Assembly: GCF_030867095.1 (NCBI RefSeq) | Contig: NC_081830.1 | Span: forward strand, 35,013,832 to 35,077,831 | Direction: 5' to 3' | Origin: Alligator mississippiensis | Taxonomy: Eukaryota > Chordata > Crocodylia > Alligatoridae | DNA length: 64,000 nt | Shown: one piece after another, positions 12,101 to 24,960 of the stretch | Layout of the letters: every line of letters starts with the position of its first letter | Numbering within the stretch: position 1 is the stretch's first letter | Translations under genes and position numbers: made by a program | Notes under the pieces: model-generated | Told to the model about the DNA's origin: nothing | Seen by the model: only the letters and a program-made list of their open reading frames with translations | Database searches by the model: none

Positions 12101-12833
12101 GCATTTGTGTTTGCATGACCCGGGATTTCCTACCTCTCTAAAGTCCATTTAGCACCTTAAATAACACTACTTGGAGACGTGTTAACTTGTAGCACTCTCC
12201 AGTTACACCGCTTCAAATGTGAATTTTTTTGTGCAAACCATCAGAGATTTCACAGACTTCTAATTAATCCCCTTTGCCACAAGAGGGTGCTGTGTTCCAG
12301 CCTTTAGCCAGTGAGTGCTGCTGCATGTTCTTTTTACCCTTCTTCACTCCTCACTCTTCCCTCCTCCCTCCCCACACAGTTCAGGTCGGGACAGGTCCTC
12401 TTAGACCAATTATTATTTTAAAATGAAGGAGACAAATAATTCTTTAATTTTCTACCCCCTCTTAATTCTTCTGCCCCCCCCCCCCCTGCCACCTATAGTG
12501 TATGTTCCCGCCCATGTACCCTCCTGTCTTTCCACCCCCAATGTACCCTCCATGTGGGACCCCTGCATCCCCTGTTATGTGCTGCCACTGCAGTGGACAT
12601 AGCTCCTGATAACAGCTGCAGCATCACTGGAATAGTAAGTTTTTTGCAAGTAGTTTGAAACTTTGGAGTGAGTGGTTACATGACTTCCTCCAATACTGCA
12701 AACCTTCTGAACTTCATCACATTTCATTTCAGAACCACGACCAAAAATCCAGGGACAGGACACTTCCTGCCAGACCCAATGCCCAGGATATGCAGTGTCC
12801 CAGGTGATATTTAGGTATTATATCCCACTGACC

Positions 12834-12834
<1 letters not shown>
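9111..12834. other. Intergenic, no gene seen
   Basis: Several frames of 60-145 codons occur without domain character. Around 10,765-10,800 the phrase GAATCAGGACTCCTAGGTTA recalls the 5' part of a tRNA-derived SINE, but it is too short to assign. A poly-C run is at 12,473-12,487. Confidence 0.45.

Positions 12835-12866
<32 letters not shown>
12835..12866. repeat. (TG)n microsatellite
   Basis: About 15 TG units. Confidence 0.96.
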
Positions 12867-12869
<3 letters not shown>

Positions 12870-14349
12870 ACTTTCTTTGCAGTGCAATGTTTTCTTTAGA
12901 AAATCTTGCATGCAGCACCTTTTAGAGCTGGGTTTGGAGACCCCTCTGCACCCTCAATCGGCTGCAACCTGCTCCCCCCCGGAGAGAGCTCATCAGATTT
13001 TGTTCAGGATTGCTTTGTCCTCCTTTACCATATCTCTCCTCTCAGCTTTCTGAAAGGACAAGGAGAAGGTAAGAGGGAAGCGAGAAGCAGCACTCCTAAG
13101 GCAGCCCAGGGTAATCTCTTCAGCTACCTCTAGGCCTCTGCGGAATCAAATGTTTTCAAAGAAAGCGTCATTGTGGGAGAAATTCTTTTTTCAAAAATCA
13201 AGAAATTTGTAATACCTCCTTTTCCTACACTAGACTCTATGTTACACTGTAACTTTGGAATCTTTGCTGGCCACAAAGCATAGATGGTGAGCCCCCCTCA
13301 GGTCCTGAGGGGTGGTGGTGGGGGGAACTTTCTAATTTCTGTTATCCTTATTTATTTAAACTATGTTCTGTTATTTAAACTACTATTGTTATCCTTGTTT
13401 ATTTAAAAAAAGTTCCTTCCTTCCACAAGTCAAAGAAGCAACTCAAGGAGACAGAAGCCTCAAGGAGACAGAGTGGAGGGTGGGTATCAGAAGACATGTA
13501 CCCCAGTCTGAATTTGCTGGGACATGGCCAGGAACCAGAAGAAGGAAGTAATACAAGTTCAGTAAGGGTAGCATGTCAAGCAGAAGGGTATATATCTCTT
13601 CTCCATGGGAAAAGAGGGACCTAGGGAGGAGCTTGAACCAGGAGATGGGTATTTCCTCCCCACTCCCACATGGGGAAAGAGGCAGGGAGGGTGCATAATC
13701 ACCTGCCTTATGCTCAGTATCTGCTTTATCATCATAAGGAATCGAACTGTAATTATAAGTCTATATAACATAAGTCTATATCATACATTGGCTATATATA
13801 TATGGTGGAGGCCCAGGATGTGTGTGATGTGTGCAGGGTGATAAGGCACAAGATCTACCTGCTTTGAAATGCTGTGAAAAGGAATTGAACCATTACAATT
13901 ATTATTGACCATTAATAAATCATCATTAATATTACTCTTACTACAAACTCTTATTAATATAATACTATGGCAGTTAATAGTATTATTGACTCCTATTATC
14001 AGTATTGCCTGTTATTAGATGATAAGTCTATATAAGTCAGGATGAAAGTCAACTATAATTATAATGCATAATAGTTCAGTTATTGAGAGAATCCTGAAGG
14101 AAGTGTCATCCTCTTCATCTTCTCTTTCTTCCTTTCTCTTTCTGCCTCTTGTCACCAACAGGGATTGATTAGTCTGTGGCTAGCAGTGGAAGGGGATCTA
14201 AAAACTGGAGGAAGGGAGGATAGAAAGAACATCAGAATTTGTATTGGTGCCTCTTGTGCACCTTGCATACCTTCCTTCAGGCCCGTAAAATTACACCAGC
14301 TCCGTTTGCAATAAATTTGAGCTAAACAATGCATCCTCCCCAATCAGAG
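12867..14349. other. Intergenic, no gene seen
   Basis: Low-complexity ATT/TTA-rich stretches around 13,870-14,080, and small GA-rich patches. No recognisable gene or repeat family. Confidence 0.45.
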
Positions 14350-15660
14350 ATAATCCTATCAGGGTGCAGGGTAGTAGCGTACTGATGGCAGTGGGCAGCA
14401 TGGCCACCGCAGCGCAGACATGAAGGGGGCAACCTTCGCAGGTGTGAAGGGGGTGCCACCACTCAGTGCTGCTTGCCATCCCTCCTCACCAAAACTACCG
14501 CAGAAGGCAGCTTGTCTGGGGCACATGCAGGAGCAAGGTTGGCGGCACCCCAGCCTTGTCCCCCAGGCTCCCGAGACCCACAGTATGCCACTGGTGCAGG
14601 ACCTTGGGAAAATTAGTCCAACCCCCAATGAAGAGCCAATCCTACATGCTGTGGAGGTGGTGGCAGGGGAGGGGAGTTGGCACATGTCTGGATACGAGGC
14701 TGGTGGCAGCACTGAGGAGTTGCCCTGTCCACTCTGCCCATCTCTGTGGGACCCCCAAAGCTCTGTGTCCAGGGCAGTTGCTTATATTCGTGCCTCCCTA
14801 GGAACAACTCTGCCACCCTCAGGGCACAGACAAGTGTTAGGTGTCACTTACCAAAGGTGGTGTGTAGCATATCACCATGTCCTCTTTTGAGTCACACGTC
14901 GCAGAGGTGTGGGCATCAAATAGCAGTCAACGTTTCACTGTGCCCCATTTGATCAGCCTGCAGTCTTCTCAGACTCTGGATTCACATTGCTGTGCCGCTC
15001 AGGGGCAAGTCTCGTGACTAGGATGAGTCCTTTCCTGCCCCCACTGTGCTGTTGTCTCTCACCCGCCTCAACCCTTCCTCGTCAATACAGTGAATGCACA
15101 CCCCGACCTCTGCTCCTCCAATTTATAGTGCTTGAGTGGGGCAACCCCCCCTCCCAGCAGCAGCCTCATTTTGGTGTGGAACAAAAACCAAGACACTTTG
15201 GCACTGGGCTGGAAAAGGATACAAAAAGAAGATGGAAAAGTTTGCAAAGTCCCTGAGTTTTTATGGAAGCAAAGCAGGTTTTAAACCCCATGCCATTCCT
15301 CCATCTACGGCTCACTTTGGTGTTCCAAAACAAAGGAGACAGTGCCTGGCACCTGGCTGGAAAAGAGCATGAAAAAATCTTGAAAAAGCACATTTTCAAA
15401 GTTTCCATCTAGGGAAAATGCAAGGAAGGGTTGTGAAAGGTGAGCCAAAGAGCCTGGGAAGGCATGAGCCCCTGTAGGTGACTTTGCAAAGTGGCCGGTG
15501 GCTTGCAAAAAAGCAAGCCAGGCTGCTGGGGGGCATGATACACCATTTCCCTTCTCCCATCTAAAGGAGGTAAAATTCAGGTATGGCCTCAAAAGTGACC
15601 CAAACAATGAACAAAATCCACCTTTGCAACCAAGCAGTGTAAGGGGGAATATGAAGGCAT
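14350..15660. repeat. GC-rich repeat-like block, family unknown
   Basis: Base composition jumps from AT-rich to GC-rich for about 1.3 kb. Many overlapping frames of 60-156 codons open on both strands, as expected from GC content rather than coding. None has a domain. It resembles the GC-rich blocks at 24.1-24.9 kb in texture, so a decayed mobile element is likely, but I cannot name it. Confidence 0.35.
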
Positions 15661-17929
15661 GGGTGATTGAATCTTGATTAAGCAGATGTCACTTTCCTTT
15701 GTAACTCCTTGATCTTGCTAAGGAAAGCATGTTATCTGCTCCCAAGTAATAACTAGGTGTTGGATAGCCATGGTTTTCTGAGGGGGGACCAAAACAGAAT
15801 TGAGATGGAAGTGAGTTTGACCTATTATCTAAGACAAGTCACTGGTAAAACTCTCTTGATGGAAATAATATATGTTATAATTCCAGATTTACATCTCTGA
15901 ACCAATGGAAGTTGGAGCCCATAACGTTATGGCCTTGAAATGAAGACACAACACACATTTACGATGAAGAAATTGTCTCTGTAGTAAATGTGAAGCAGAA
16001 ATATGATGCAGACTTTCACTGGTCTAAGTCACTCAACCCCTTAAAATCCTTGTCACTAAAAAGTGAGGGATAACTAGGCAGACTGTAAATTACAGCGCTG
16101 TACTGTTTGTCAACTTACTCAATGCCTGCCATCTGTTCTGTAGCCCAATGCTTATATGAACATTTGCAAATAGGAAAGGGAAAAACCAAGGGAACAATTC
16201 ACAAAAAAATATTGTCATCAGTCTGAAGCTTTCCTATTTTTCTGTTTTTCTGGTTGTTATTGCTTTCAATTATTGGATTGTGACTCTTGTGTGAGTATGT
16301 TTCAGTTAATTTGAGGCAGAACTTTTCTTACCCAGAGGACTATTATAGGAGGGTTACATTAGAGATAACATCAGAAGGTGGGGAAAAAGTTGTTTTTTCC
16401 AACCATTTAGTCCCTTTTAAATTAGGGAGGAAACCTACTTAAGTAATCAAAGTAGTTAATTAATGAATGACACAAGTTGCCTTTCATTCTTCAGCAGATT
16501 TCACCAGAGAACAGGTTCAACACTGTATTTCTAAACTCAAATTTTTCATGCAGGGATGTTTGTGTGGTTCTATGCATCTGTTCCATAGTCTACCTGTACC
16601 TCTCTAATTTATAGTACCACATCATATATTAAACACTTATTAATGATTTTTTTTAATTAGTTGTTTTCACATATGAAAACAACTAATAAAACAGTTGTTT
16701 TTCTGTGTTCTGATATACGAGATTGGGGGATCCAGATACCATAGGCAGTTATAAAAATTTAAGCCTCATTCACCAAATGAAAGCCTCTATATAGTTCTTA
16801 TTCATAATGGCAATAAAGACGTATCATTTATTTTTGATCAGTCTGAATGATGGGGTGAATACATTAATCCCCTATGAGAATATATTTGGTCATTGTGGAA
16901 GTTTTCCAAAAAATATTGTTGACATGCATCTAATTTTTAGTCTCCATTGGAGTTCGGTTTGACTTCTTTAAATAAAAGTTTTCTTTTTCAGTATCTCTTG
17001 TCACTTCATGGTGAAAACAATGACTGAAAACTTGCATTTTTCTAGGACTTGGACATTTTTTTTCTAACCGGCCTTATTGTCACATTTTTGAACACACAAA
17101 TAAATGTGAATATCAATTCTGATAGGGGCAAAATGTGGTCAATTTGTACTTTGGATCTGCCTTTTAAACACATGTTTTTGAGTAATCACAATATGAAATG
17201 CCTTAATGCCTAGAGTGCCAGGAGCCCCAGTGCCCAGAGTGCCAGGAGCAGTGGTGTCAGCGGTGACCAGGTTGCTGGAAGGCCACAGAACACAGGGAGT
17301 GGTTAGAGAGCTGGAAGTCCATGGGGTGGAGAGGGGACAGCCTGGACCAGGGTTCAGAAGGAAGCACAGCATTGTGGGATACTGAAGGAGCAACCTACTG
17401 TACAGATGTAAGATGAGGGAGTTCAAAATAATACTTGACCCCTTAAGGTACTTTTCTATCACTTCAGAGAATATTATTCAACCTGTATATCTGCACACTA
17501 GCCTTTGAAAGACATTTTAAAGTTGTTTGAAACTTTTCAAATGTTAAATCTGTTTGCAGCTTTACAAAACTCCTTAGTAATATGGGCAAGTTTCCACTCA
17601 GCTAAAACATTACAATATAACAACATAAGAATTGCCATTTACTAGCTCAGACAACAGGTCAACCTTTCCCAGGGTCCTGTGTCACACCAGGGCAGAGAGT
17701 GGATGCTGAAAGGGAGAGTGAGCTGGGTATGACCAGTTTTTTTTTTTCACTGTTCCTCTCTCACTTGCTGATTGCATTTAAGGTCTAGGAAGTTCCGATT
17801 CAGAAATTGTACCCCTATCTCCCATGCTCAATAGGTACTCATATCTCTTTCCTCCAAGAAATCACACTTTGTGAAAAAGAATTTACTTTTTTTTTAGTTT
17901 TAAACTTACTTACAAATTTCATTTTGTGA
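15661..17929. other. AT-rich intergenic sequence, no gene seen
   Basis: Nothing recognisable. An inverted pair GTTGTTTTCACATATGAAAACAAC at 16,662-16,685 is a near-perfect palindrome that could form a short hairpin. A short GTGCCAGGAGC motif repeats near 17,215-17,250. Confidence 0.5.
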
Positions 17930-18800
17930 CCCTGTAGTTCTCCTGTCATGAGAGAACGAATATAAATCTCTGTTAATTTGCTCTTTGACATTTAATATTT
18001 TGTAAACCACTACCCTGTCCCCACCCCCTAAATGTCTATTTTCTAAACTGAATAAACCTAGCCTCTTTAGGCTCTCTTTATATGGAAGCCTCTTCATACC
18101 ACTCATCATCCTTGATGCCTTTATCTGGACTTCCTCCAGTTATTTTATTATATTTTCTGAGATGTAGGGACCAGAACTGGGCACAGTATTCATGGTGTAG
18201 ATGCATCATGGATTGATAAAATGGCATGATGATACTTTGGTTTATTTTTGTGTCATAGGCAAATTTGGCCACCTCACTACTCATGCCCTTTTCCAGATAG
18301 TTTCTGAATATGTTAAACAACACTAGTCCTAGCACAAATCCCTGGAGTTCCCACTGTTTACCTCTTTCCATCCCCAAACCTGACCACCTGTATTCATCCC
18401 TTGTTTTCTATCCTTAATCCAGTTTCTAATCCATGACTGGACATTCCCTGTAATCCCATGACTAAATCATTTAGTTACAAGCCTCTGATGGTGGACCTTG
18501 ACAAAGGCTTTTTGGAAGTTCAAAAATATGTCAACTGGATTGCCCTGATCGACCTGCTTATTGATACCTCAGAGAACTTTGGTAGGTGGGGGAGATATGA
18601 TTTCTTTTTGACAAAGCTATGATGATTCCTCCCCACCAAGTCATGTTTATCCATGTGCTGAACAACTGTTCTTTTTATTATTGTTTCTACCAGTTTTCCA
18701 GAAACAGACGTTATGTTCACTGGTTTGTAGTTCCTTTCATCTCTGCTAGAGCTTTTTTTATTTTTTTTAAGGCATTCTTTCTTGCCTTCTATTTGACTAC
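17930..18800 (-). mobile_element. L3/CR1-type LINE fragment (RT to 3' region), old
   Basis: On the minus strand the order matches the L3/CR1 polymerase and 3' segment. First comes KPVNITSVSGKLVETIIKR (near 18,740), then a QGFVLGLVLFNIF block followed by EVAKFAYDT (the FADD box, here decayed to FAYD) near 18,250-18,320. Last comes the typical text corresponding to HEYCAQFW near 18,170 and the L3 tail (CTCTTTAGGCTCTCTTTATA). Many frame breaks show it is a long-dead insertion, older than the CR1 copies at 40-50 kb. Confidence 0.88.
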
Positions 18801-19374
18801 AGTGTGCAAATATTTGCTTTAATTGTTTTGTTTCAGTTATTTGTTTCATTACCTTTTGGGTGCATGTATCATTTTGAGGTATATAGATGTGTGCATGTGT
18901 GTGCCTATCTGTGTCTGTGCAATTTTGAAGAACAAGAGATTATGTATAGTTTTATGGAGCAAAAACAAACAAATGATAAAACCCCTTTATTTCTATGTGA
19001 GGAATACTGATGCGTTGTATAAGACTGTTTTCACCTCTAAACAAGTTTCTACCTTGGTAGAAGATAGAGAAACACATCTTATAACTCAGATATGACAGGT
19101 GCTATGGGCACCATCCTAATGCATTTCCATGTGGAAGTGCCACTTAGGTGAGTTTAACTGCAGCTTTTGGCAAATAGACAGTTTGTGTTTTGGCTCTGGG
19201 AGTGACAGCATCCACATGATCATTAGGTATGCTCAATTGTATCACACTTTGGGTGTGCAATAGCACTGCATTGTACATGCTAAGGCAATTTTTGTCCAGC
19301 AACTATACCCAGATACAAATCCCTTAATAGAAGATATTTGACACTAGAGGATGGGTAGTCTCATGTTTTAGAGA
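18801..19374. other. Spacer left of the duplication arm, no gene seen
   Basis: Ends abruptly at 19,374/19,375, where similarity to 52,837 onward begins. No element is visible at the junction. Confidence 0.5.
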
Positions 19375-19996
19375 GTCCTTCTTGGACATTTTTTTCACAA
19401 CCAGTATGGTTTCCCAGGTGCTGGTTCACCTCTTGTTGAAGTGTGAAAGCATCTCCATTGCAGGCTGTGTAGCCCAGTTGTATGCCTATGCCATCCAGGA
19501 CCTTACAGAACGCTGCCTCCTAGTAGCTATGGCTTATGACTGCTATGTTGCCATATGCCATCCCTTGCACTATACTACACAGCTTAGTGTTCAGTGTGCA
19601 TTGTACCCAGTGTATCCAGGATATGGATTCTGGTGTGACCATCTGCAAAAAGAAGGATGGATCTACATATTCTGCTCCTCTTCCCAGCTCACTAGTCCAT
19701 AGAACATATGTAGCATTCTCTTTAGCCCTCATCTTGAAGCTGATCCTCTGAGCAAACAAGAAAGGGAGTTAAATACCCGGGCGAATCAGATAAGGCAGAG
19801 GGTGCATGACTCAGTCAGGCAACACTTTAAGGAAATAAGAAGGCTGAAAATATCCTATAACACTCTGTGAATCACATGAATCACAGCAATTTTTTTCATC
19901 GTGCCACCATCAAAATCCAAGTTGGCTTAACAGCCTTCATGTCAAACTTAAAGGGGGGCTTTTAGGAAAGCTGTTAAAGGAATAAGTATACCATAA
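19375..19996 (+). pseudogene. Olfactory receptor pseudogene, family 10-like (arm A)
   Basis: Only two pieces of the coding exon remain. 19,375-19,578 covers helix 2 to the start of intracellular loop 2 (FFTTSMVSQVLVHLLLK, then MAYDCYVAICHPLHY). 19,949-19,996 is the C-terminal tail ([13 protein letters not shown]-like text before TAA). The roughly 490 bp of coding sequence between them has been replaced by about 370 bp with no OR similarity, and everything upstream of helix 2 is missing. The DRY motif reads DCY, as in the arm B sister at 52,748. This is a dead gene; closest intact relative in the window is 30,527-31,495. Confidence 0.9.
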
Positions 19997-20394
19997 AGGA
20001 AAGGATTTTTAAGGTGATCTCTGTACCATGGACCAACATATGGACCAAGTCCATAGTTGGTATTGACAAAAGGCAGGCAATTATTTTGGCTGGAGAACTG
20101 CTTAACCAGTTTGGGTGAGCTGTTGTGGGCTGCAAGGGTAGCTTTGCCCCTTGATGGCGGTCCTGCCCCCTCATTGCAATTTTGGGACTACCTTCCTGAA
20201 ACCAGAAAAGTCTCAAATCGTAGACTAAAAATAATCAAACATCTATTATAACTTATTTTAATTTTATTTTAAATATACATATTTTGTCCAGATTTATGTG
20301 TGTTTGTGTTGTGTATCTAGAGGTGATTGCATAACAGTTCAAAATACAGTCTTACTCTTGTACATTGTGTGAATGGGGGGGAGGTGTTGGGGAA

Positions 20395-20710
20395 CAGGGG
20401 TGACTGGTGCCTCCTGAGTCTGGAGGGTGTGTGTATGTGTGCACTGTGGGTATGGTGTGTGAGGTGTATGGGGGAAGGTGGATGTGGGTGTGGGGTATGT
20501 GATTGGGGTTGGGGGTATGGGAGGGTGTGGATGTGTCTGGGCTTAGGGTAGTGTGGTGGGAGTGTATGTGTTTGGGGGTATAGTGGGGGGTGGGAGGTTT
20601 GGGAGTGTGTTTGGGGGCTGTGGGAGGGCATGGCTGGGTTCAGGGGTATAGTGAGGTGTGGGGGATGTAGGAGGTGTGGATTTGTGTGTGTGTGGGGGGC
20701 GTGGTGGTCC
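20395..20710. repeat. G-rich GTGTGGG minisatellite-like tract
   Basis: About 315 bp built of variants of GGTGTGGG, GTGTGTGG and GGGGGTATGG, almost free of C on the plus strand. The pattern allows G-quadruplexes. The same tract lies in arm B at 53,950-54,290, so it predates the duplication. A long His/Pro-rich frame on the opposite strand is a by-product of this composition. Confidence 0.85.
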
Positions 20711-21060
20711 TTGGAGTCCCTGGAGTGTTTAAGTCCCTGGAGCTGCACATGGTGGTAATGAGCAAGGCCAGCCCTGCCTGGCTTCATAGTACGCAGCTCC
20801 CTGTGCTCTCACTCCAGTCCCTGGCTGCAGGTAGTAGCAGCATGCATGGCCAGCCCCACTTGACTCTGTAACATGCAGCTCCCACCCAAGTCCCTGGCTG
20901 CACATGGAAGCAGCCTGTGGAGCCAGCCTCACCTGGGTTCATAGTGCCCAGCTTTGTGCTCCTGTAGTGTTCAGGGCCAGCCCCGACTGGTGCCATAGTG
21001 CTCAGCTCCCTGACCCTTTCCCCCAGTGGGAGTGCTTGATCCTGGCCCAGTGGGGTGTGT
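20711..21060. repeat. Degenerate ~80-bp minisatellite
   Basis: Three to four diverged units share the order CCTGGCTGCA ... GGCCAGCCCCACCTGG-like ... TTCATAGTGC-CAGCTCC. The matching array in arm B is at 54,295-54,640. It is followed in both arms by a phrase GGCCTGTGAGCCAAATTATG that recalls hAT-related repeats, which I cannot confirm. Confidence 0.7.
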
Positions 21061-22789
21061 ACCTGAATTCCCAGCCTCACAGTCCAGGAGGGAGGCTGGG
21101 AACAGCCATGGGATCACCAGCAGAAGGCTTAAGGAGGGGCCCTGTGAGCTGGATGGTGTTGTGTGGCAGCTGAATATGGCCTGTGAGCCAAATTATGCCT
21201 GCCCCTGGTATTGAGTTAGAGAAGTTTTGGATGCAAGATGTTTTTCATCAGATCTTGCATTTGAAAACTTGTCTAACTGTATCTAGCAATGCCATAGGTC
21301 TGATAAAAGATGTGACCTTAATAAATCTTATCCTCTTGTATAATGTCTGTACCATCAAGACTGCATATGCTCTAATGTATCATGAAAGATGAAAAATTCT
21401 TGTAGGAACGCTGTGCTTAGTTAAAATGGTGGCCTTCCAAATTGAAGCTTTAAACAGTCCACTTTAAAATATGCACCTGGATCAAATTTTAATCATTCTA
21501 TTAAAACTGAAACATTAAAATTTTAAAAAACCTTTTAAAATTTAGGCAAAATCAAGCAGTGAAACATTTATAAAAGAGAGCCTATTTTGCCAGTATAGTT
21601 TTTGAGATGTGAAATGTTTGAATATTTGAAGTGGTTCAATTTTTTTCCAGTTTTGTCTAAAACACTATAGCCTCAAAATTTCAACAGAAAATTCATTTCA
21701 GCTGCCTGAAAAAAATAGGACTACTTAAGACTCCTCTATACATGCTCTGCAACTCACTGCAACATTTTTTGTTATCACTTGAATAAGTTAGCCCACTATG
21801 CTGCCTCGGGCTTAATTTAAAGAAGTAACTATCAATCTGTTTAGATCACTTTATTCAAATTAATATAATAGAAGTACCAGGCATATGTGATCTTACATAT
21901 GGTATATGGCCTTCAGTGATGATTTCCATATACATTTTTATGTCCAAGTCTGTAGATTTGATATTTTTCTTGTCAAGCAACCTCGGGAAAAGATAGCACT
22001 CTATTTCACAGGGATTAACATGGGCCTCTTTCCTCCCCACCATTTCCAGTTAGCTAGAGAGACTCAGGTCTTCATTGTTTAACACTTACAACCAGGAGTC
22101 AGTGTTTATCACAGCAAGGCATAGGGGAGGAGGTGCAGCAAGACCATCATAGATTGCACTCTGCTGTCCCTTCCATTACTCCCTACTTTATACAAACACC
22201 CCTATCAGAGGAGGCAGTACCTGGCTACCCTACCCCAAATGCAATCTCTCTTACCAGTGCCACACTCAGTTATCCATTGAACAGTCTCAACATCAAAGAA
22301 AACAACTAGTTTTACTAAAACTGCAGACTGTGATTCTTCCACTTCCACCTTGATAGCATGTGCTTTCTTTTTCACCATGATGAGCTGCCCAGAGAAAGAG
22401 AGCTGTAGCCCAATTGCTGGCAAATCAGACACTAACAACTCCACAATTCCTACTTCTTATATCAAAGTCCATACACTATTCCTCTTCCCAATCCCTGCTG
22501 ACTTTGGTAACACATCCTTTTTTAGCCAGGAAGGGAAAAAATGGAAAGACTTGAAATCTGGAGTTTGGACAATTGAGTGATCTCTCCTTTTTTGCTACTA
22601 CTTTTAATGTTCCATAGATGTCAAGTTCGTAAACTGTAGCTCATACATGATAGCATGCCAGGGGGAAAAGAAGGAAAGATTCAAGAGCTTCACTGGGAGT
22701 GGCTGACATATAGGGTCCAAGGGTCCCAAGTAGTGTAGGATGAAGAGGTGTACATAGATTAAACTGCCTGTCTCCAAAGAATGGCACAG

Positions 22790-23400
22790 TTTCACATTTT
22801 CAATGGCCTCCTCTGCGAAGGCTTCCAGAAAGATCTTGGCCACGGTCTTAAATGTGGATCCAAAACATTTAGTACTTGGTAGCAACCCTTCAGCATGCCT
22901 TGCGATGCTTCAAGTTCCTCTCTGATGGTCATTTGTCAGCTGCTCATTTAATAACAGCTCAAGTGCTTCCTGGAATTAAGGTATGTGCTGTAGGAGAAGT
23001 AGGTAATCTGGGTCCCCAAGCAGGGGAGAAGGATGGTCCCTCCTTCCATAGGAGAAGCTTTCCCACATCATCTAGGGTACCAGAATGGAGATCCTGAAGA
23101 CATGGGTGTCATGGACCTTATCTGACCACTCAGAACTCACATGGGTGAACCATCCCTTGTAATCAATGGTGCATTCAACATGATAGTTGCATGTCTAGTG
23201 CAGATGACGCACCCGGAGTTAGAATGATCTGGGCACAGAATGGGAATGTGGCTGGTGAGAACTCCATGGAGCTTTTTGCATCACTTGCAAATGAGCAGCT
23301 ATCTGATGATACTGAGAAAATGAATCATTATAGCAAGGAAGCTCCAGCTTTAGCCAAAGCCCTAAGAGGAAGATAACTATATCAGGGGCTCCCTAGTCCT
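22790..23400 (-). mobile_element. PIF/Harbinger transposase fossil
   Basis: On the minus strand, pieces of the Harbinger DDE nuclease appear in the right order: SHIPILCPDHSNSG (family form SHIPILxPxHxASG) near 23,240; then DYKGWFTHV (DHKGRFTxI) and KVHDTHVFRIS (KVHDARIFRNS) near 23,110-23,160; then HPSPLLGDPDYLLL (LILGDPAYPLLPW) near 23,020; and a GMLKGCYQVL block (GRLKGRWRCL) near 22,900. The pieces are in more than one frame and carry stops, so the gene is dead. A diverged sister is split by a CR1 at 45,728-50,300. Terminal inverted repeats were not found. Confidence 0.72.
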
Positions 23401-24059
23401 GTTTGGGAATGCTGAGTAGCAGATTGTTCAGCCTTCAGGACATTATACCTTGGCTAGCACTGCTCCCCAGCTTTTCTTAAACTGTCCTTCACAACCATCA
23501 TTACCTCTCAGTGCCTGACACCTGTTGGCTTAGAAATAGTATTTAAAGTTTTACTTTTTGTAAATTGGCTTATAGGCAATATATATGTATTAGAATGGTT
23601 CAGGATGGGCAGCAGGGGTTAGCTGGTTTCTAAAAAGCCTGAGTCTCACATGCAGAGTTTCACACAGCCTTGGAAGCAGACAGGCTATCTAACACAATGA
23701 GGTCAACGGATATACACATATCCTGGAAAAGAGGGGGGCATGTACCATAGTGTTCTATAACACAAGATAAGGGTGGCAACCCCTAACAAAGCCCCAGAGC
23801 AAGGGAGTCTGAGTCCCAGTTTTGAGGAACAAATCAAATTAGGAGAAAGCCCAGAAAGACCAAATTAGTATGTATGCATGTGAGGAGCTACAGGGATGTA
23901 GGACAACACAGAGGCCAACCAGCAATAGCCATGGATCAAGAGTCATCAGGAGTCATCAGCAGGAATCCTGGTTTCTCCAATATAAAATCACAAATTCTCT
24001 GATAAAAAAAAATCACAAATTGTCTAATAAAACCCCGAAATCCATTATTAAAATGAAAG

Positions 24060-24960
24060 GCTCCCCACAGCCCCCTCCCATGACCCTGCTCATGCCTCTC
24101 ACTCCCCACCACAGCCTTGCTGGTGCCCCTTACCCCCCCACCCACAGCTTCCACTCCCCCAGGGCAGATGGAGGGTGCCCCCATCTGCCAGAACTATGGA
24201 CCTGAGTTCACAGCTCCCTTCTCCCGCTCCCCCCTTCTGCCTGCTGGGGGCAGGGGGGCTGGCTCCCCACAGTGATGTGCACTCCTGAGCAGGGTGGGGT
24301 GGCCCATGAACCCCATATCTGTGCATGAGGCAAGGACGGGCTGCGGGTATGGGTTCCCACCTTGCTGTCCTCCACAGCCCGGAGGGCATGACCCAGTGTG
24401 GCAGGACACAGTGGGACCACACGGAGAAGCTGCTCACTGCTGTGAGGTCCACATTCCCCTGGTGATGTGCTTCCTGCTTGTGGGGCTGCATTCCCCATGC
24501 CGCTGCCCTCACTGCAGCCCCACAAACAGCAGACATGTTGGCAGGGCAGAGGAGAGCTCCCTGTGCTGACCAGCTTCTCCGCTCAGCCCCATTGTGCTCT
24601 GGCACACTGGGCTGCGGAGACCCCAGGGAAGGGCAGCAGGGTGGGAGCCCACGTCTGCAGCCCATGCGTGCCCTGCACACAGATCTGGAGGGCACTGGGC
24701 CCCCCCTGCACCCCTTGGGAGTGCACACCATGGTGAGGAGCTAGTTCCACCCCTTTACCTCCTGAACGAGCCACCTAGGTCTCTGTCCTGCTCCCCACTG
24801 GGGCCCTGCAGCTGTGCATTGCGGCCCAAGGCCTACACACTTCCCAGCTGGGCAGAAGTTCCAGCCCCAGCCATGCCCAACTCCCTCCCTCCCTCCAGGG
24901 GGCCTCAATCCCGCTCTTCCTCCCCTCACCCACTTACCTGTGGGAGCATGCCCTTAGGAT
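24060..24960. repeat. GC-rich repeat-like block, family unknown
   Basis: A GC-rich island in AT-rich surroundings with many overlapping open frames, the longest 248 codons from 24,594. None has a domain or sensible amino-acid composition. It is not a typical CpG island promoter, since CpG is not enriched relative to CCC and GGG runs. Absent from arm B as part of the larger missing segment. Confidence 0.35.

Noticed and set aside
19520-19759. Possible additional OR exon between the two pieces of the arm A pseudogene
   Set aside because: No OR motif in any frame from 19,590 to 19,948; the antisense frames there are short and featureless.
20317-20787. 156-codon His/Pro/Thr-rich minus-strand frame, with a counterpart in arm B
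   Set aside because: It is the complement of the GTGTGGG minisatellite; the repeat explains both its length and its presence in both arms.
20711-21060. CRISPR-like repeat/spacer pattern
   Set aside because: Units are about 80 bp, diverged along their whole length and head to tail, in a vertebrate genome; this is a minisatellite.
22205-22885. Open frames left of the Harbinger DDE region as a possible host gene
   Set aside because: No recognisable domain; part is probably the decayed transposase C-terminus and the rest cannot be assigned.
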